Shown: piece after piece, positions 26,722-34,201 of the stretch | Layout: every line of letters starts with the position of its first letter | Position numbering within the stretch: position 1 is the stretch's first letter | Assembly: GCA_016929905.1 (NCBI GenBank) | Contig: JAFGHX010000193.1 | Coordinates: 1 to 64,000, forward strand | Source of the DNA: Kiritimatiellia bacterium | Lineage (GTDB): Bacteria; Verrucomicrobiota; Kiritimatiellia; JAFGHX01 | DNA: 64,000 bases | Direction: 5' to 3' | Notes under the pieces: generated by a model | What the model was told of the DNA's origin: nothing | Seen by the model: only the letters and a program-made list of their open reading frames with translations | Databases searched by the model: none | Made by a program: the position numbers and the translations under genes

Positions 26722-27249
26722 ATGGCCGGGATCGATGAGTTTACGGGGCTCTTTCTCCCGATCGAGGGCGAACTGATCGCCTATATCCTGGCGATGGGCG
26801 TGCGCTCGAGCGACGCGGACGACGTGTTGCAGGACGCCGCGAAGGTGATGCTGGAGAAGATCGGCCAGTACGCGCGCGGCACCAATTTCAGGGCGTGGGC
26901 GTTCGCCATCGTGCGGAACAAGATTCACGAGCACTTCCGGCGCGAGGAGCGGCGCCGTCTGAATCTGTCCGAGAACGCGCGCGAGACGATTGAGGGCTTG
27001 CTGCTCGAGGAGGAATCGGCGCCGAACGTCATGCTCAAGGCGCTGAGCGTCTGCCTGGAACGGCTGCAGCCCAAGGCGCGGCGGATTGTCCGGATGCGCT
27101 ACTGGGATCAGCGCAGCGTGCCGGAGATCGGGCGCGCGCTGCGGCGCTCGGTGGACTATGTGTACATGATTCTCTCGCGGATTCGGAAGAGCCTGCATGA
27201 GTGTATCGGCCGGTATCGGATGAGCGGAACCGCGAATGGACGCGAATGA
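26722..27249 (+). CDS. ECF-type RNA polymerase sigma factor
   Basis: A 175-aa protein. The start is the ATG at 26722, preceded by AGAAGGAG. Region 2 covers about residues 20-80 (DADDVLQDAAKVMLEKI, FRAWAFAIVRNKIHEHFR) and region 4 about 112-165 (LQPKARRIVRMRYWDQRSVPEIGRAL). It resembles the Rhodopirellula/Verrucomicrobium ECF group. It lies upstream of a FecR-LamG gene, the usual cognate partner in these phyla. The last residues (SGTANGRE) are encoded by a dispersed repeat of the CGCGAATGGACGCGAATG type. Confidence 0.9.
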   Translation: MAGIDEFTGLFLPIEGELIAYILAMGVRSSDADDVLQDAAKVMLEKIGQYARGTNFRAWAFAIVRNKIHEHFRREERRRLNLSENARETIEGLLLEEESAPNVMLKALSVCLERLQPKARRIVRMRYWDQRSVPEIGRALRRSVDYVYMILSRIRKSLHECIGRYRMSGTANGRE

Positions 27250-27260
27250 ACGCGAATGAG
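27228..27260. repeat. CGCGAATGGACGCGAATGAA repeat at the sigma 3' end
   Basis: Three near-copies of the ACGCGAATG unit overlap the last codons and stop of the sigma gene. A related copy follows the PIG-L gene at 32375-32396. Confidence 0.7.
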
Positions 27261-27359
27261 GAGAGCGTGCACGGGGCCACATGTTGAATCCATGGAGGGC
27301 GAGGCTGTGCCGAGCCGCGGCTTGTCGAGCAACTTGACGATGGATGAGGACAGACTGTT

Positions 27360-28820
27360 GTGAGTGACGGGGGCCATACGCAAGAATTGGTGTGCCGGTA
27401 TATCGAGGACGGCCTGGACGAGGCGGGGCTGCACGAGTTGGAGGAACTGCTCGACTCGGACGCCGACGCGTGCCGGGCGTACGTGCGCGAGCTGCGCGTG
27501 CATGCGTGGCTGACCGTGCGGTTCCGGCGTTCGGCGCAGGGCGCGGGGGCACCGGCACGCGGCGTCTTCCGGCGGGTTGTGCGCTGGGTGCCCGTCTCCA
27601 TTGCGGCGGCGTTACTGGTCGCGCTGGGCGTGTCTGTGGGGGTGCGCAGGGCTGCGCCCGCGGCCGTGGTCGGACAGGTGCGCGGCGAGGTGCTGCTTGT
27701 CGGTCCGCGCGCGAGCGTGCCGATCCATGAGGGCCAGCAACTGCGGCGGGGCGCGGTGATCAGGACGGGCGGCGGGGCGAGCGGGGCGGATCTGGACTTG
27801 GCCGCCGGGGCGAAAGTGACGCTGCACGCCTTCACGCACCTCGATCTGCGCGGCGACTCCGGTCCGTACGTGCGCGTGGGCACGATCGATGCGATCGTGT
27901 CGAAACGCCGCGCGAGCCGCGGCGGGTTCGTCTGTGAAACGCCGCACGCCGTTCTGGAGGTCGCGGGCACTCGCTTCACGCTGCGGGTCGCCCGGAAAGA
28001 GAACGCGCCGGATGCGGCCGGCACCACCCGCTTGGAGGTCTCCGAAGGCGCGATGCTGTGCACGCGGCGGATCGACGATCGGCCCGTGCGCGTCGATGCC
28101 GGCCGCTACACGGCGATCCAGTTCAGCGGCGAGATTGTGACCGGGGCGCTGCCGTCTGGCGGGGTCGGCGAAGGGCTGATCGGCTACTGGCCGTTCGACG
28201 AGGGGACTGGGCAAACGGCGTATGACCTCTCCGGATACGGAAACCACGGAACGCTCAAGCGCGGCCCGGCATGGACCGAGGGCGTTGCGGGCGGCGCGCT
28301 CGCGATGAACGGGCGCGACAGCCATGTCGAGATCCCGGCGGCCCAGGTGCTGGATCCGGGGCTCGCTTCGTTCTCCTATGCCTTGTGGGTGAATGCGACT
28401 GAAAGCACCGGCGACCACGACATGCCCTGGGTCCGAGGCGGCACGAGCGCGTACAATCCCGGCTACTCGGTGGAACTCGGGCGCGGCACCTGGAAGGCGT
28501 GCCTGTCCGATGGGAAACAGTTGTGTGAGATGTCCTTCGGCCGGGGTGAGGAGCTGGTCGGCAAATGGGTTCACCTGGCGGCCGTGATCGACCGCGAGGC
28601 GCGACAAGCGCGTCTCTACAGAGACGGCGCGCTTGTGTTGGAGAGGGACATCTCCGATCTAGGTGCTTTGTGGCCGCGCATTCAGGCGCGGCTGGGCGTA
28701 ACCCGGGACTACGAAGGCCGGCTTCGGTGCCCGTTCCTTGGCCGGATCGACGAAATGCGCGTCTACAACCGCGCGCTGAGCGAGGTGGAGGTGCGGAGCC
28801 TCGCCCAGCTCGGCAGGTAG
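27360..28820 (+). CDS. FecR-domain protein with C-terminal LamG
   Basis: A 486-aa protein. The likely start is the GTG at 27360; a 7-codon upstream ATG frame overlaps it. The N-terminal segment (about 1-60; CRYIEDGLDEAGLHELEELL) looks like a short anti-sigma-type cytoplasmic domain. A transmembrane helix (VPVSIAAALLVALGVSVGV, about 78-97) and a FecR domain (about 105-250) follow. The C-terminal LamG/concanavalin domain (about 270-485; LIGYWPFDEGTGQTAYDLSGYGNHG, ending IDEMRVYNRALSEVEV) probably senses an extracellular ligand. The gene starts 110 bp after the sigma gene and likely controls it (inference). Confidence 0.85.
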   Translation: MSDGGHTQELVCRYIEDGLDEAGLHELEELLDSDADACRAYVRELRVHAWLTVRFRRSAQGAGAPARGVFRRVVRWVPVSIAAALLVALGVSVGVRRAAPAAVVGQVRGEVLLVGPRASVPIHEGQQLRRGAVIRTGGGASGADLDLAAGAKVTLHAFTHLDLRGDSGPYVRVGTIDAIVSKRRASRGGFVCETPHAVLEVAGTRFTLRVARKENAPDAAGTTRLEVSEGAMLCTRRIDDRPVRVDAGRYTAIQFSGEIVTGALPSGGVGEGLIGYWPFDEGTGQTAYDLSGYGNHGTLKRGPAWTEGVAGGALAMNGRDSHVEIPAAQVLDPGLASFSYALWVNATESTGDHDMPWVRGGTSAYNPGYSVELGRGTWKACLSDGKQLCEMSFGRGEELVGKWVHLAAVIDREARQARLYRDGALVLERDISDLGALWPRIQARLGVTRDYEGRLRCPFLGRIDEMRVYNRALSEVEVRSLAQLGR

Positions 28821-29146
28821 CCTCCCCCGCAAGCGTCGTTCTTGCGATTGGGCACAGGGCAGTGCCCCTGACAACGAGCCTGTCGAAGAACGCCCCAAGC
28901 CTCGGCCCGGACGGAGCCGGGCCCTCCAAGTTCACAATATGTAGCGTCCTTGCCTTACGGAGGGCCGGCCTCCGTGCCGGCCGCGGGCTTTTTCGACAGG
29001 CTCAACGACGAGAGTGAGTGCCCTCCCGGGACGCATACGGTAACGCCCGCGTCGCCCACAAACCAGGTAGGCCGGGCGTCTCGCCCGGCCTTGGGCGGCC
29101 GAGACGGCCGCCCTACTCCCGATATTCACGCAGAAGTGTGTGTCTT

Positions 29147-29200
29147 AGTGCTCCCCGGCGTAAATACACTAACGTTAGTGTATTTACGCCGGGGAGCACT
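29147..29200. repeat. Perfect 54-bp palindrome
   Basis: Two exact 27-nt arms meet at AACGTT. Each arm is AGTGCTCCCCGGCG plus TAAATACACTAAC. No T tract follows, so it is not a typical terminator. Imperfect relatives of the inner part (GCAAATACGCTAACG) lie at 42757 and 42930. Confidence 0.9.
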
Positions 29201-29271
29201 TAGTCCGAGGGCCGCCAACGCCAGCATGTTTGCGCCTCCGACCACCAGGGCGCCAAAATCGCGGCCGGCAT

Positions 29272-29298
29272 TGATAGGTATTCGCGCCCCGCGTCATA
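29272..29298 (+). promoter_or_regulatory. Predicted ECF promoter, copy A
   Basis: TGATAGGTAT (29272-29281), an 11-nt spacer, then GTCATA (29293-29298), 87 nt before the M14-like gene. It matches copies B-D in both boxes and in spacing. Downstream, CCGGGTGGA resembles the leader of copies B and C only briefly. Confidence 0.6.
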
Positions 29299-29384
29299 TC
29301 CGGGTGGATACGTCGAAAGGGCACGCCGACGACCCATTGCGCGGAAGCCAGCAACCGGACACGGTCTGTCCAGGGGGAGCATCA

Positions 29385-30506
29385 ATGCCAAATCTGACCG
29401 CGGGAATACCTGCTTTGGCCAACCAGGGCATGACGGCCAAGGGAAACGACGCGCAACCGGGCAACCGGGCGCGACCGGAAGGGATGACTGCGCCCGACAG
29501 CTATCTGACGAACCCGGACAAAGTTGCGGCCATGCTCGATTCGCTGTCGGTCGGTAAGGTCGTTGAACTCGGCACGAGCTACGGCGGCCGCCCGATCCGG
29601 GCGGTCGGCTACGGCGCGTTCGAACCGATCGACCGGCGCTCGACCCACAGCGCCGCCTACATGGCCGGCCAACCGGAGGCGTTCTTCGGGAAGCGCGAGA
29701 AGCGGGTCCTGCTCATCAGTTCGGCGGTGCATGGCGCGGAGATCGAGTCAATCGCCGGCGTGATGAACCTGATCTCGATTCTCGAGCGGGGCAGCGATCT
29801 GGACGGGGTCGAATGGCCGGGCATCGCCGGGGGCGCGCGGCGGCTCCGGATCGTGATCGTACCGATCGCCAATCCCGACGGCCGCGCGCGGGTGCCTTCC
29901 GACGACCAGCTTGGGTGGTCCGCCGATGAGACGCAGCGCTACCGGCACGGGGCCGACGCCGCGGGCACACCGCTCGAGTGGCGGCCGGCCTGCTTCGTCC
30001 CGCACCCGCAGATCCTTGCGGAGCGCAGCGTGCTGGGCGGCTACTTTAACGACGCCGGGGTGAACCCTTCGCAAGGCATGTTCCTGGCACGCGACATCTC
30101 GCCCGAGGCCCATCTTCTGGCGGACCTGGCTTACGCGGAGACTGCGGACTGCTACCTCGAACTGCACTCGTGCGGCGCCGGGCCCCTCTTCCTCAACGGC
30201 TGGGGTTTCGTCCCGGCGGAGATGACCGCCCACCAGCACTACATCGACGGTGCGTGGCGGATGAAGATGCGTCAGCGCGGCCTGCCGGCGCCGGACGGAA
30301 TCCGAAAACCCCTCGCCCGGAAGGCGATGGGCCTGATCGGCTACGTCTACCACAAGGCGGGCAGCCTGCCGCTCCTGTTCGAGGGCGGCGCCGGCCGGCG
30401 CTACAGCGGCGAGAACGTTCACCGGCAGATTGTCGACACGTATCTGACCCTGTTCGAGACGCTGATCGAGATCGGGGTCCGGGATGGCTACCGGCCGGCC
30501 CTGTAA
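29385..30506 (+). CDS. M14-family zinc carboxypeptidase/amidohydrolase
   Basis: A 373-aa protein. The start is the ATG at 29385, with GGGGGAG 4 nt upstream; the open frame reaches back to 28950 through repeats. Zinc ligands are HGAE (His about 116, Glu about 119) and a His in ELHSCG (about 261). A catalytic Glu candidate lies in LLFEGGAG (about 333). This fits the M14/succinylglutamate-desuccinylase-like group. No signal peptide is seen. It is preceded by predicted ECF promoter A and followed, after a repeat array, by the PIG-L pair. Confidence 0.82.
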   Translation: MPNLTAGIPALANQGMTAKGNDAQPGNRARPEGMTAPDSYLTNPDKVAAMLDSLSVGKVVELGTSYGGRPIRAVGYGAFEPIDRRSTHSAAYMAGQPEAFFGKREKRVLLISSAVHGAEIESIAGVMNLISILERGSDLDGVEWPGIAGGARRLRIVIVPIANPDGRARVPSDDQLGWSADETQRYRHGADAAGTPLEWRPACFVPHPQILAERSVLGGYFNDAGVNPSQGMFLARDISPEAHLLADLAYAETADCYLELHSCGAGPLFLNGWGFVPAEMTAHQHYIDGAWRMKMRQRGLPAPDGIRKPLARKAMGLIGYVYHKAGSLPLLFEGGAGRRYSGENVHRQIVDTYLTLFETLIEIGVRDGYRPAL

Positions 30507-30814
30507 GCGGGCGAGACAATGAATCCGACGGAACAGGCGGTAGGGCGTCGGCACATTGCCGGGGACGTCCCTGAAACCGCGGCTCGCGGGACGCTCGCCC
30601 TCCATTGGATGCGATATGACGTCGTCGTTCGACACGCTACATCCCTCCCAACTGGGGGGCGTCCCCGAGAGTGCGGCTCGCGGGACGCTCGCCCTCCATG
30701 TGGTGCGATGTGACGTCGTCGTCCAGTACGCTGCACCCCTCCCAGATGGAGGGCGAGCGTCTCGCGAGCCGTGATGATGTCACGCGGCATATTGCGCCGC
30801 ACGGGAGGGAACGC
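30507..30814. repeat. R1 array with a duplicated spacer
   Basis: R1 copies lie at 30579-30604 and 30673-30698 in the forward direction and at 30747-30770 inverted. The sequence after each forward copy (TGCGATATGACGTCGTCGT, then TGCGATGTGACGTCGTCGT) is also duplicated, so a unit of about 94 bp was repeated. No gene is seen. Confidence 0.8.
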
Positions 30815-31564
30815 ATGAAGAAGGCGATCATGGCGATCGGCGCGCACGCGGACGACATCGAGCTGCGCGCGGCCGGGACGCTGGCCAAGTATCAGCGCAT
30901 GGGCTACGCAGCCGTCTGCGTGGTGGCGTCGAACGACACGGCCGGCGCGCCGAAGGAGTGGCGCCAGACGGCTGCCGAGCATTGCGAGCAGCGGCGCAAC
31001 GAGGCCAGGGAAGCGGCACGCGTGCTGAACGCGGAATGCATTCACCTGGATTTCAAGGAGCCGATGTTCGAGAAGAAGGGCGAGCGGGAACGGCTCGATT
31101 TCAAACCCGTCGACCTGACCGACTACCCGCAATGGGGCCGCGCGAAGCCGCCGCTCGACTGCGCGCCCGACATCGACGAGGCCGTGGCGGAGCTCGTGGC
31201 GCTGCTGTGCCGGTACGAACCGGAACTGGTCCTCACGCATCCGCCGGACGAGAAGCCGCAGCACTGGGCCACGTGCGTGCTGAGCCTGAAAGCGTTCAAG
31301 CAGGCGCGCCGTCGCGTGCAACTGGGCACGCTCTACGCGTGGGTGGACAACCGCATGGCCACGGTGCGGGCGGGGCCGGACTTCTTCGTGGACGTCACGG
31401 AGACAATCGAGATCAAGAACCGGGCGCTGCGCAAGCACGCGAGCCAGGGGTTCGAGAAGCGGCTGTACCCGTCGACCCGGCCGCGGGAGGAGTACTGGGG
31501 CACGTTTATCGGCGTGCCGTTCGCGGAGGCGTTCAGCACGCTGGCGCGGGGAGGTGAGCTGTGA
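30815..31564 (+). CDS. PIG-L family deacetylase, canonical copy 1
   Basis: A 249-aa protein. The start is the ATG at 30815, with GGGAGGGAACGC upstream. The zinc and catalytic motif AHADDIE (residues 10-16) and a second motif THPPDEKPQHW (about 142-152) are both intact, as in LmbE/MshB/PIG-L N-acetylglucosamine de-N-acetylases. No signal peptide. The stop codon overlaps the start of the next gene, so the two are translationally coupled. The same two-gene arrangement recurs at 47114-48783. The likely substrate is an N-acetylated sugar or glycoconjugate. Confidence 0.88.
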   Translation: MKKAIMAIGAHADDIELRAAGTLAKYQRMGYAAVCVVASNDTAGAPKEWRQTAAEHCEQRRNEAREAARVLNAECIHLDFKEPMFEKKGERERLDFKPVDLTDYPQWGRAKPPLDCAPDIDEAVAELVALLCRYEPELVLTHPPDEKPQHWATCVLSLKAFKQARRRVQLGTLYAWVDNRMATVRAGPDFFVDVTETIEIKNRALRKHASQGFEKRLYPSTRPREEYWGTFIGVPFAEAFSTLARGGEL

Positions 31565-32364
31565 AGAAATGCATGGTTGTCTTCGCCGCGCACACGGCCG
31601 AGGCGGAACTCGGGGCGGGCGGCACAATCGCGAAATTCGCGCGCAACGGATACCGCACTGTGCTCGTGATCGTGACGACCGGCGCCGGGCTGCCGGTGGC
31701 CGGGCCGCTGCCGGACGGGCGCGACCCGGACACACTGACCGCGTGCGAACTGGCCGGGCTGCGCGAGGCGGAGGCGGCGGCGGCCGCCGCCGTGCTGGGC
31801 TGTGAACTCGAGTTCCTGCGCCTGAACGAGCGGTTCTTCATCGAGCGCGGCACGCGCCACTACGTGGATTTCAGGCCCGATCCGCCGCCGGCCGAGCTGC
31901 CCGGCACGGGCTGGTTCGGCTCCATCTGGCAGAACGAGTTCAGAGAGAAGGCCACGCAGATCCTGCTTCGCGAAGAGCCGGAGTTCATCCTCAGCCCGCC
32001 GATGGCGGCGGCCTGCTACGAGCAGAAGATGACGGCGAACAATCTCGCGCTCGCCTACCGCGCGATCCCCGGGCGCGACGGCGGCCGGATCGGGAAGCTT
32101 TTCGCCTGGGAAGCGGACCAGAGGAGCCGGACCTTCGAGGCGCCGGTCTGCGGCATCGAAGACATCACCGCGTGGCGCGCGGTCAAGCACGAAGCCTTGA
32201 GCAAGCACCCCAGCCGCGTGGACCAGGCGACGCTGGACGCGGCAGCCGCGCGCGAGACGCATTGGGGCCGGGTCCTGGGCCGGATTGTCAGGACGGAGCC
32301 CGGCGACGCGTTCGCCGAGGCCTTCGCGCGGCTGTGCATGTCTGCCGACCTCGCGTGCGCGTGA
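31561..32364 (+). CDS. PIG-L-like partner lacking the catalytic motif, copy 1
   Basis: A 267-aa protein starting at the GTG at 31561, overlapping the stop of the preceding PIG-L gene. The fold is the same (FAAHTAEAELGAGGTIAKF), but the AHPDDE motif reads AHTAEAE: the general-base Asp is Ala and the next Asp is Glu. The second motif (THPxDxH) is replaced by SPPMAAACYEQK. This suggests a non-catalytic or altered partner of the upstream enzyme. The equivalent gene at 47854 shows the same loss, so the change is conserved rather than decay. Confidence 0.8.
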   Translation: MKKCMVVFAAHTAEAELGAGGTIAKFARNGYRTVLVIVTTGAGLPVAGPLPDGRDPDTLTACELAGLREAEAAAAAAVLGCELEFLRLNERFFIERGTRHYVDFRPDPPPAELPGTGWFGSIWQNEFREKATQILLREEPEFILSPPMAAACYEQKMTANNLALAYRAIPGRDGGRIGKLFAWEADQRSRTFEAPVCGIEDITAWRAVKHEALSKHPSRVDQATLDAAAARETHWGRVLGRIVRTEPGDAFAEAFARLCMSADLACA

Positions 32365-32374
32365 GCGGGAAGCG

Positions 32375-32396
32375 GAACCGTGAATGGACGCGAATG
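32375..32396. repeat. GAATGGACGCGAATG-type repeat
   Basis: A short copy of the repeat also found at the end of the sigma gene (27228-27260). It lies just after the PIG-L-like gene. Confidence 0.6.
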
Positions 32397-32417
32397 TGGC
32401 CCGGAATGTCCTTTTCC

Positions 32418-32444
32418 TGATAGGTATCCGCCTCGGAAGTCATA
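32418..32444 (+). promoter_or_regulatory. Predicted ECF promoter, copy B, with conserved leader
   Basis: TGATAGGTAT (32418-32427), an 11-nt spacer, then GTCATA (32439-32444). The following sequence (CCGGGTAGAACCGGCCGGG, to about 32490) nearly matches the leader of copy C. It lies 215 nt before the beta-helix gene at 32659, which has a linked propeller gene. Confidence 0.65.
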
Positions 32445-32658
32445 TCCGGGTAGAACCGGCCGGGAAGAATGCCCAGGCCGTTGCGCCGTGGTCCTGTTGA
32501 ATCCAGCGTACGCCGTCATACCGGCGCGGGGCGGCTGCCCGCCCGAATTGCCCCTGTTGTGCTTGTCGAAAGGCTACTGGGAGCAGATCCGTCCGGTGCT
32601 GAGGCAGCCGCACTTCTGCGACGCGGATACCGGACGCATGTCTCAAGGAGGAACGTCG

Positions 32659-34146
32659 ATGAGACACCTGACCTTCGCCATGCTCGCTGCGGCCTGCTGC
32701 GGCGTGGCCATGTCGGCCGGCGCGGCGACCTACTTCGTGGTGCCCGGCGGCAACGATGCAGACCCGGGCACCGAATCGCAACCGTGGCGCACGCTGCAGA
32801 AGGCGGCGGACAGCGTTCAGCCCGGCGACACGGTCCGGATCCGGGCGGGCGACTATCCCGTGGGGAAGAGTTGGGACGTGCGGCGCGCGGGTACGGACAC
32901 AGCGCCCATCGCGTATCGCGCGTACGGGGACGGCCCGGTCAGGATCACGAATGCGCGAGTGATCCCCGCATCCGCCTGGAAGCGTTTGCGGGACGATATC
33001 TACTATGCGGAGCTGAGCGACAAAGTCGACGGCGTTTTCCAGAACGACATCCCGCTGCATGGCCCACAGGGCCGGGTGGGCATCAAGTCGGAAGCCGATC
33101 TCATTCCCAACTCCTTCTTCGCCCGCGACGACCGGGTCTATGTCCGGTTGGAGGACGGGTCGGACCCGAAGCGTTCGGTCATGCGCACCTCGCCGGGCCA
33201 TACGGTGCAGTTGTTCGGTTGCCACTACACGATCTTCGAGGGGCTGACCGTGGAGTTCGGCGGCAGAAACGCATTCAAGGCCCAGGGCGGGAACGCGCAT
33301 CACGTGACCTACCGCGGCAACACGATCCGCTCCGTCAGATCCCAGGGGATACAGGGCGTGCCGCCATACGCCATTATCGAGGGCAATTTGTTCCAGAAGA
33401 TCGGGTGCAACCGCTGGGACCACGGCATCTATACGGCGACGCCCGGCGTGACGATCCGTCACAACGTGTTCGAAGAGATAGCCGGCGCGGCCATACACCT
33501 GTTCAAGGAAGGCGCCACGGGGGCCGGGGGTTACGAGATCTACGGCAATGTCTGCCGCAAGCCCAGGAAGGTGACCTACCCTACGACCGGCAATCGCTGC
33601 TACACCGACATGATCATATGGGAAGAGGGCGGCAACAGGATCTACAACAACGTGTTCTACGGGGAGGGTAAGCGCACAAGCATCGACCTGAACTCTCCGA
33701 ATAACCTCGTCTACAACAACACCTTTGTAGACGGCGCACCCGCTATCCGGTTCCGTAGCGAATGGGGCATCCAACCGCACAACCGGGTGTTCAACAACCT
33801 CTTTCACAACTCGGCAGGCTCGTTCATGGCCTGGCCCGCCAACGCCCTGCCTCAGAGGCTGGACCATAACCTCTACCACGCGGCCGGTGCGAATCCGAGC
33901 TGGCAGCACGACGGGATGACCTACACCCGCTTCAGCGAGTACCGGGCGGCGGCGGGCGAGGCGGAGTCGATCTACGCAGACCCGAAGTTGGTCTCGCAGA
34001 CCGATCCCCGCCCGCGTCCCGGCAGTCCGGCGATCGACAAGGGGGCCGCGCTGCCGGAGGTGCGGGCGGATATCGAAGGCGTGGCGCGCCCGCAGGGCGC
34101 AGGCTGGGACATCGGGGCCTACGAGGTAAGCGCGCGGGTGCCGTAG
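32659..34146 (+). CDS. Secreted right-handed beta-helix protein
   Basis: A 495-aa protein. The start is the ATG at 32659, with AAGGAGGAACGTCG upstream; the open frame to 32380 reads through the promoter region. A signal peptide (LAAACCGVAMSAGA) precedes TYFVVPGGNDADPGTESQPWRTLQKAADSV, the usual beta-helix start. Short strands follow (RNAFKAQGGNAHHVTYRGNTI, YNNVFYGEGKRT), and the C-terminal DIGAYEV signature is present. It is likely the first gene of a unit with the propeller gene at 34202 (55-bp gap), behind ECF promoter B. Confidence 0.85.
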   Translation: MRHLTFAMLAAACCGVAMSAGAATYFVVPGGNDADPGTESQPWRTLQKAADSVQPGDTVRIRAGDYPVGKSWDVRRAGTDTAPIAYRAYGDGPVRITNARVIPASAWKRLRDDIYYAELSDKVDGVFQNDIPLHGPQGRVGIKSEADLIPNSFFARDDRVYVRLEDGSDPKRSVMRTSPGHTVQLFGCHYTIFEGLTVEFGGRNAFKAQGGNAHHVTYRGNTIRSVRSQGIQGVPPYAIIEGNLFQKIGCNRWDHGIYTATPGVTIRHNVFEEIAGAAIHLFKEGATGAGGYEIYGNVCRKPRKVTYPTTGNRCYTDMIIWEEGGNRIYNNVFYGEGKRTSIDLNSPNNLVYNNTFVDGAPAIRFRSEWGIQPHNRVFNNLFHNSAGSFMAWPANALPQRLDHNLYHAAGANPSWQHDGMTYTRFSEYRAAAGEAESIYADPKLVSQTDPRPRPGSPAIDKGAALPEVRADIEGVARPQGAGWDIGAYEVSARVP

Positions 34147-34201
34147 CCCGCGCGTACCGCCGCGTGCCGTTCCGAACCTGTCTGATGAAGGAGGAATGCG
34201 G

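Larger units (their letters stand above)
28821..29384. repeat. Composite repeat region: R3, R2 and a perfect palindrome
   Basis: No gene is seen. Outer arms GAGCCTGTCGAA (28876-28887) and its complement (28992-29003) flank an R3 element (28909-28985). An R2 element lies at 29067-29116, followed by a 54-bp palindrome at 29147-29200 and promoter copy A at 29272-29298. Confidence 0.75.

Noticed and set aside
28821..28950. Rho-independent terminator after the FecR-LamG gene
   Set aside because: The inverted repeat lacks a T tract and matches the dispersed R3 family.
30579..30770. CRISPR array at the R1 copies
   Set aside because: The copies are of both orientations and the spacers are duplicated, not unique. 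No cas genes are seen.
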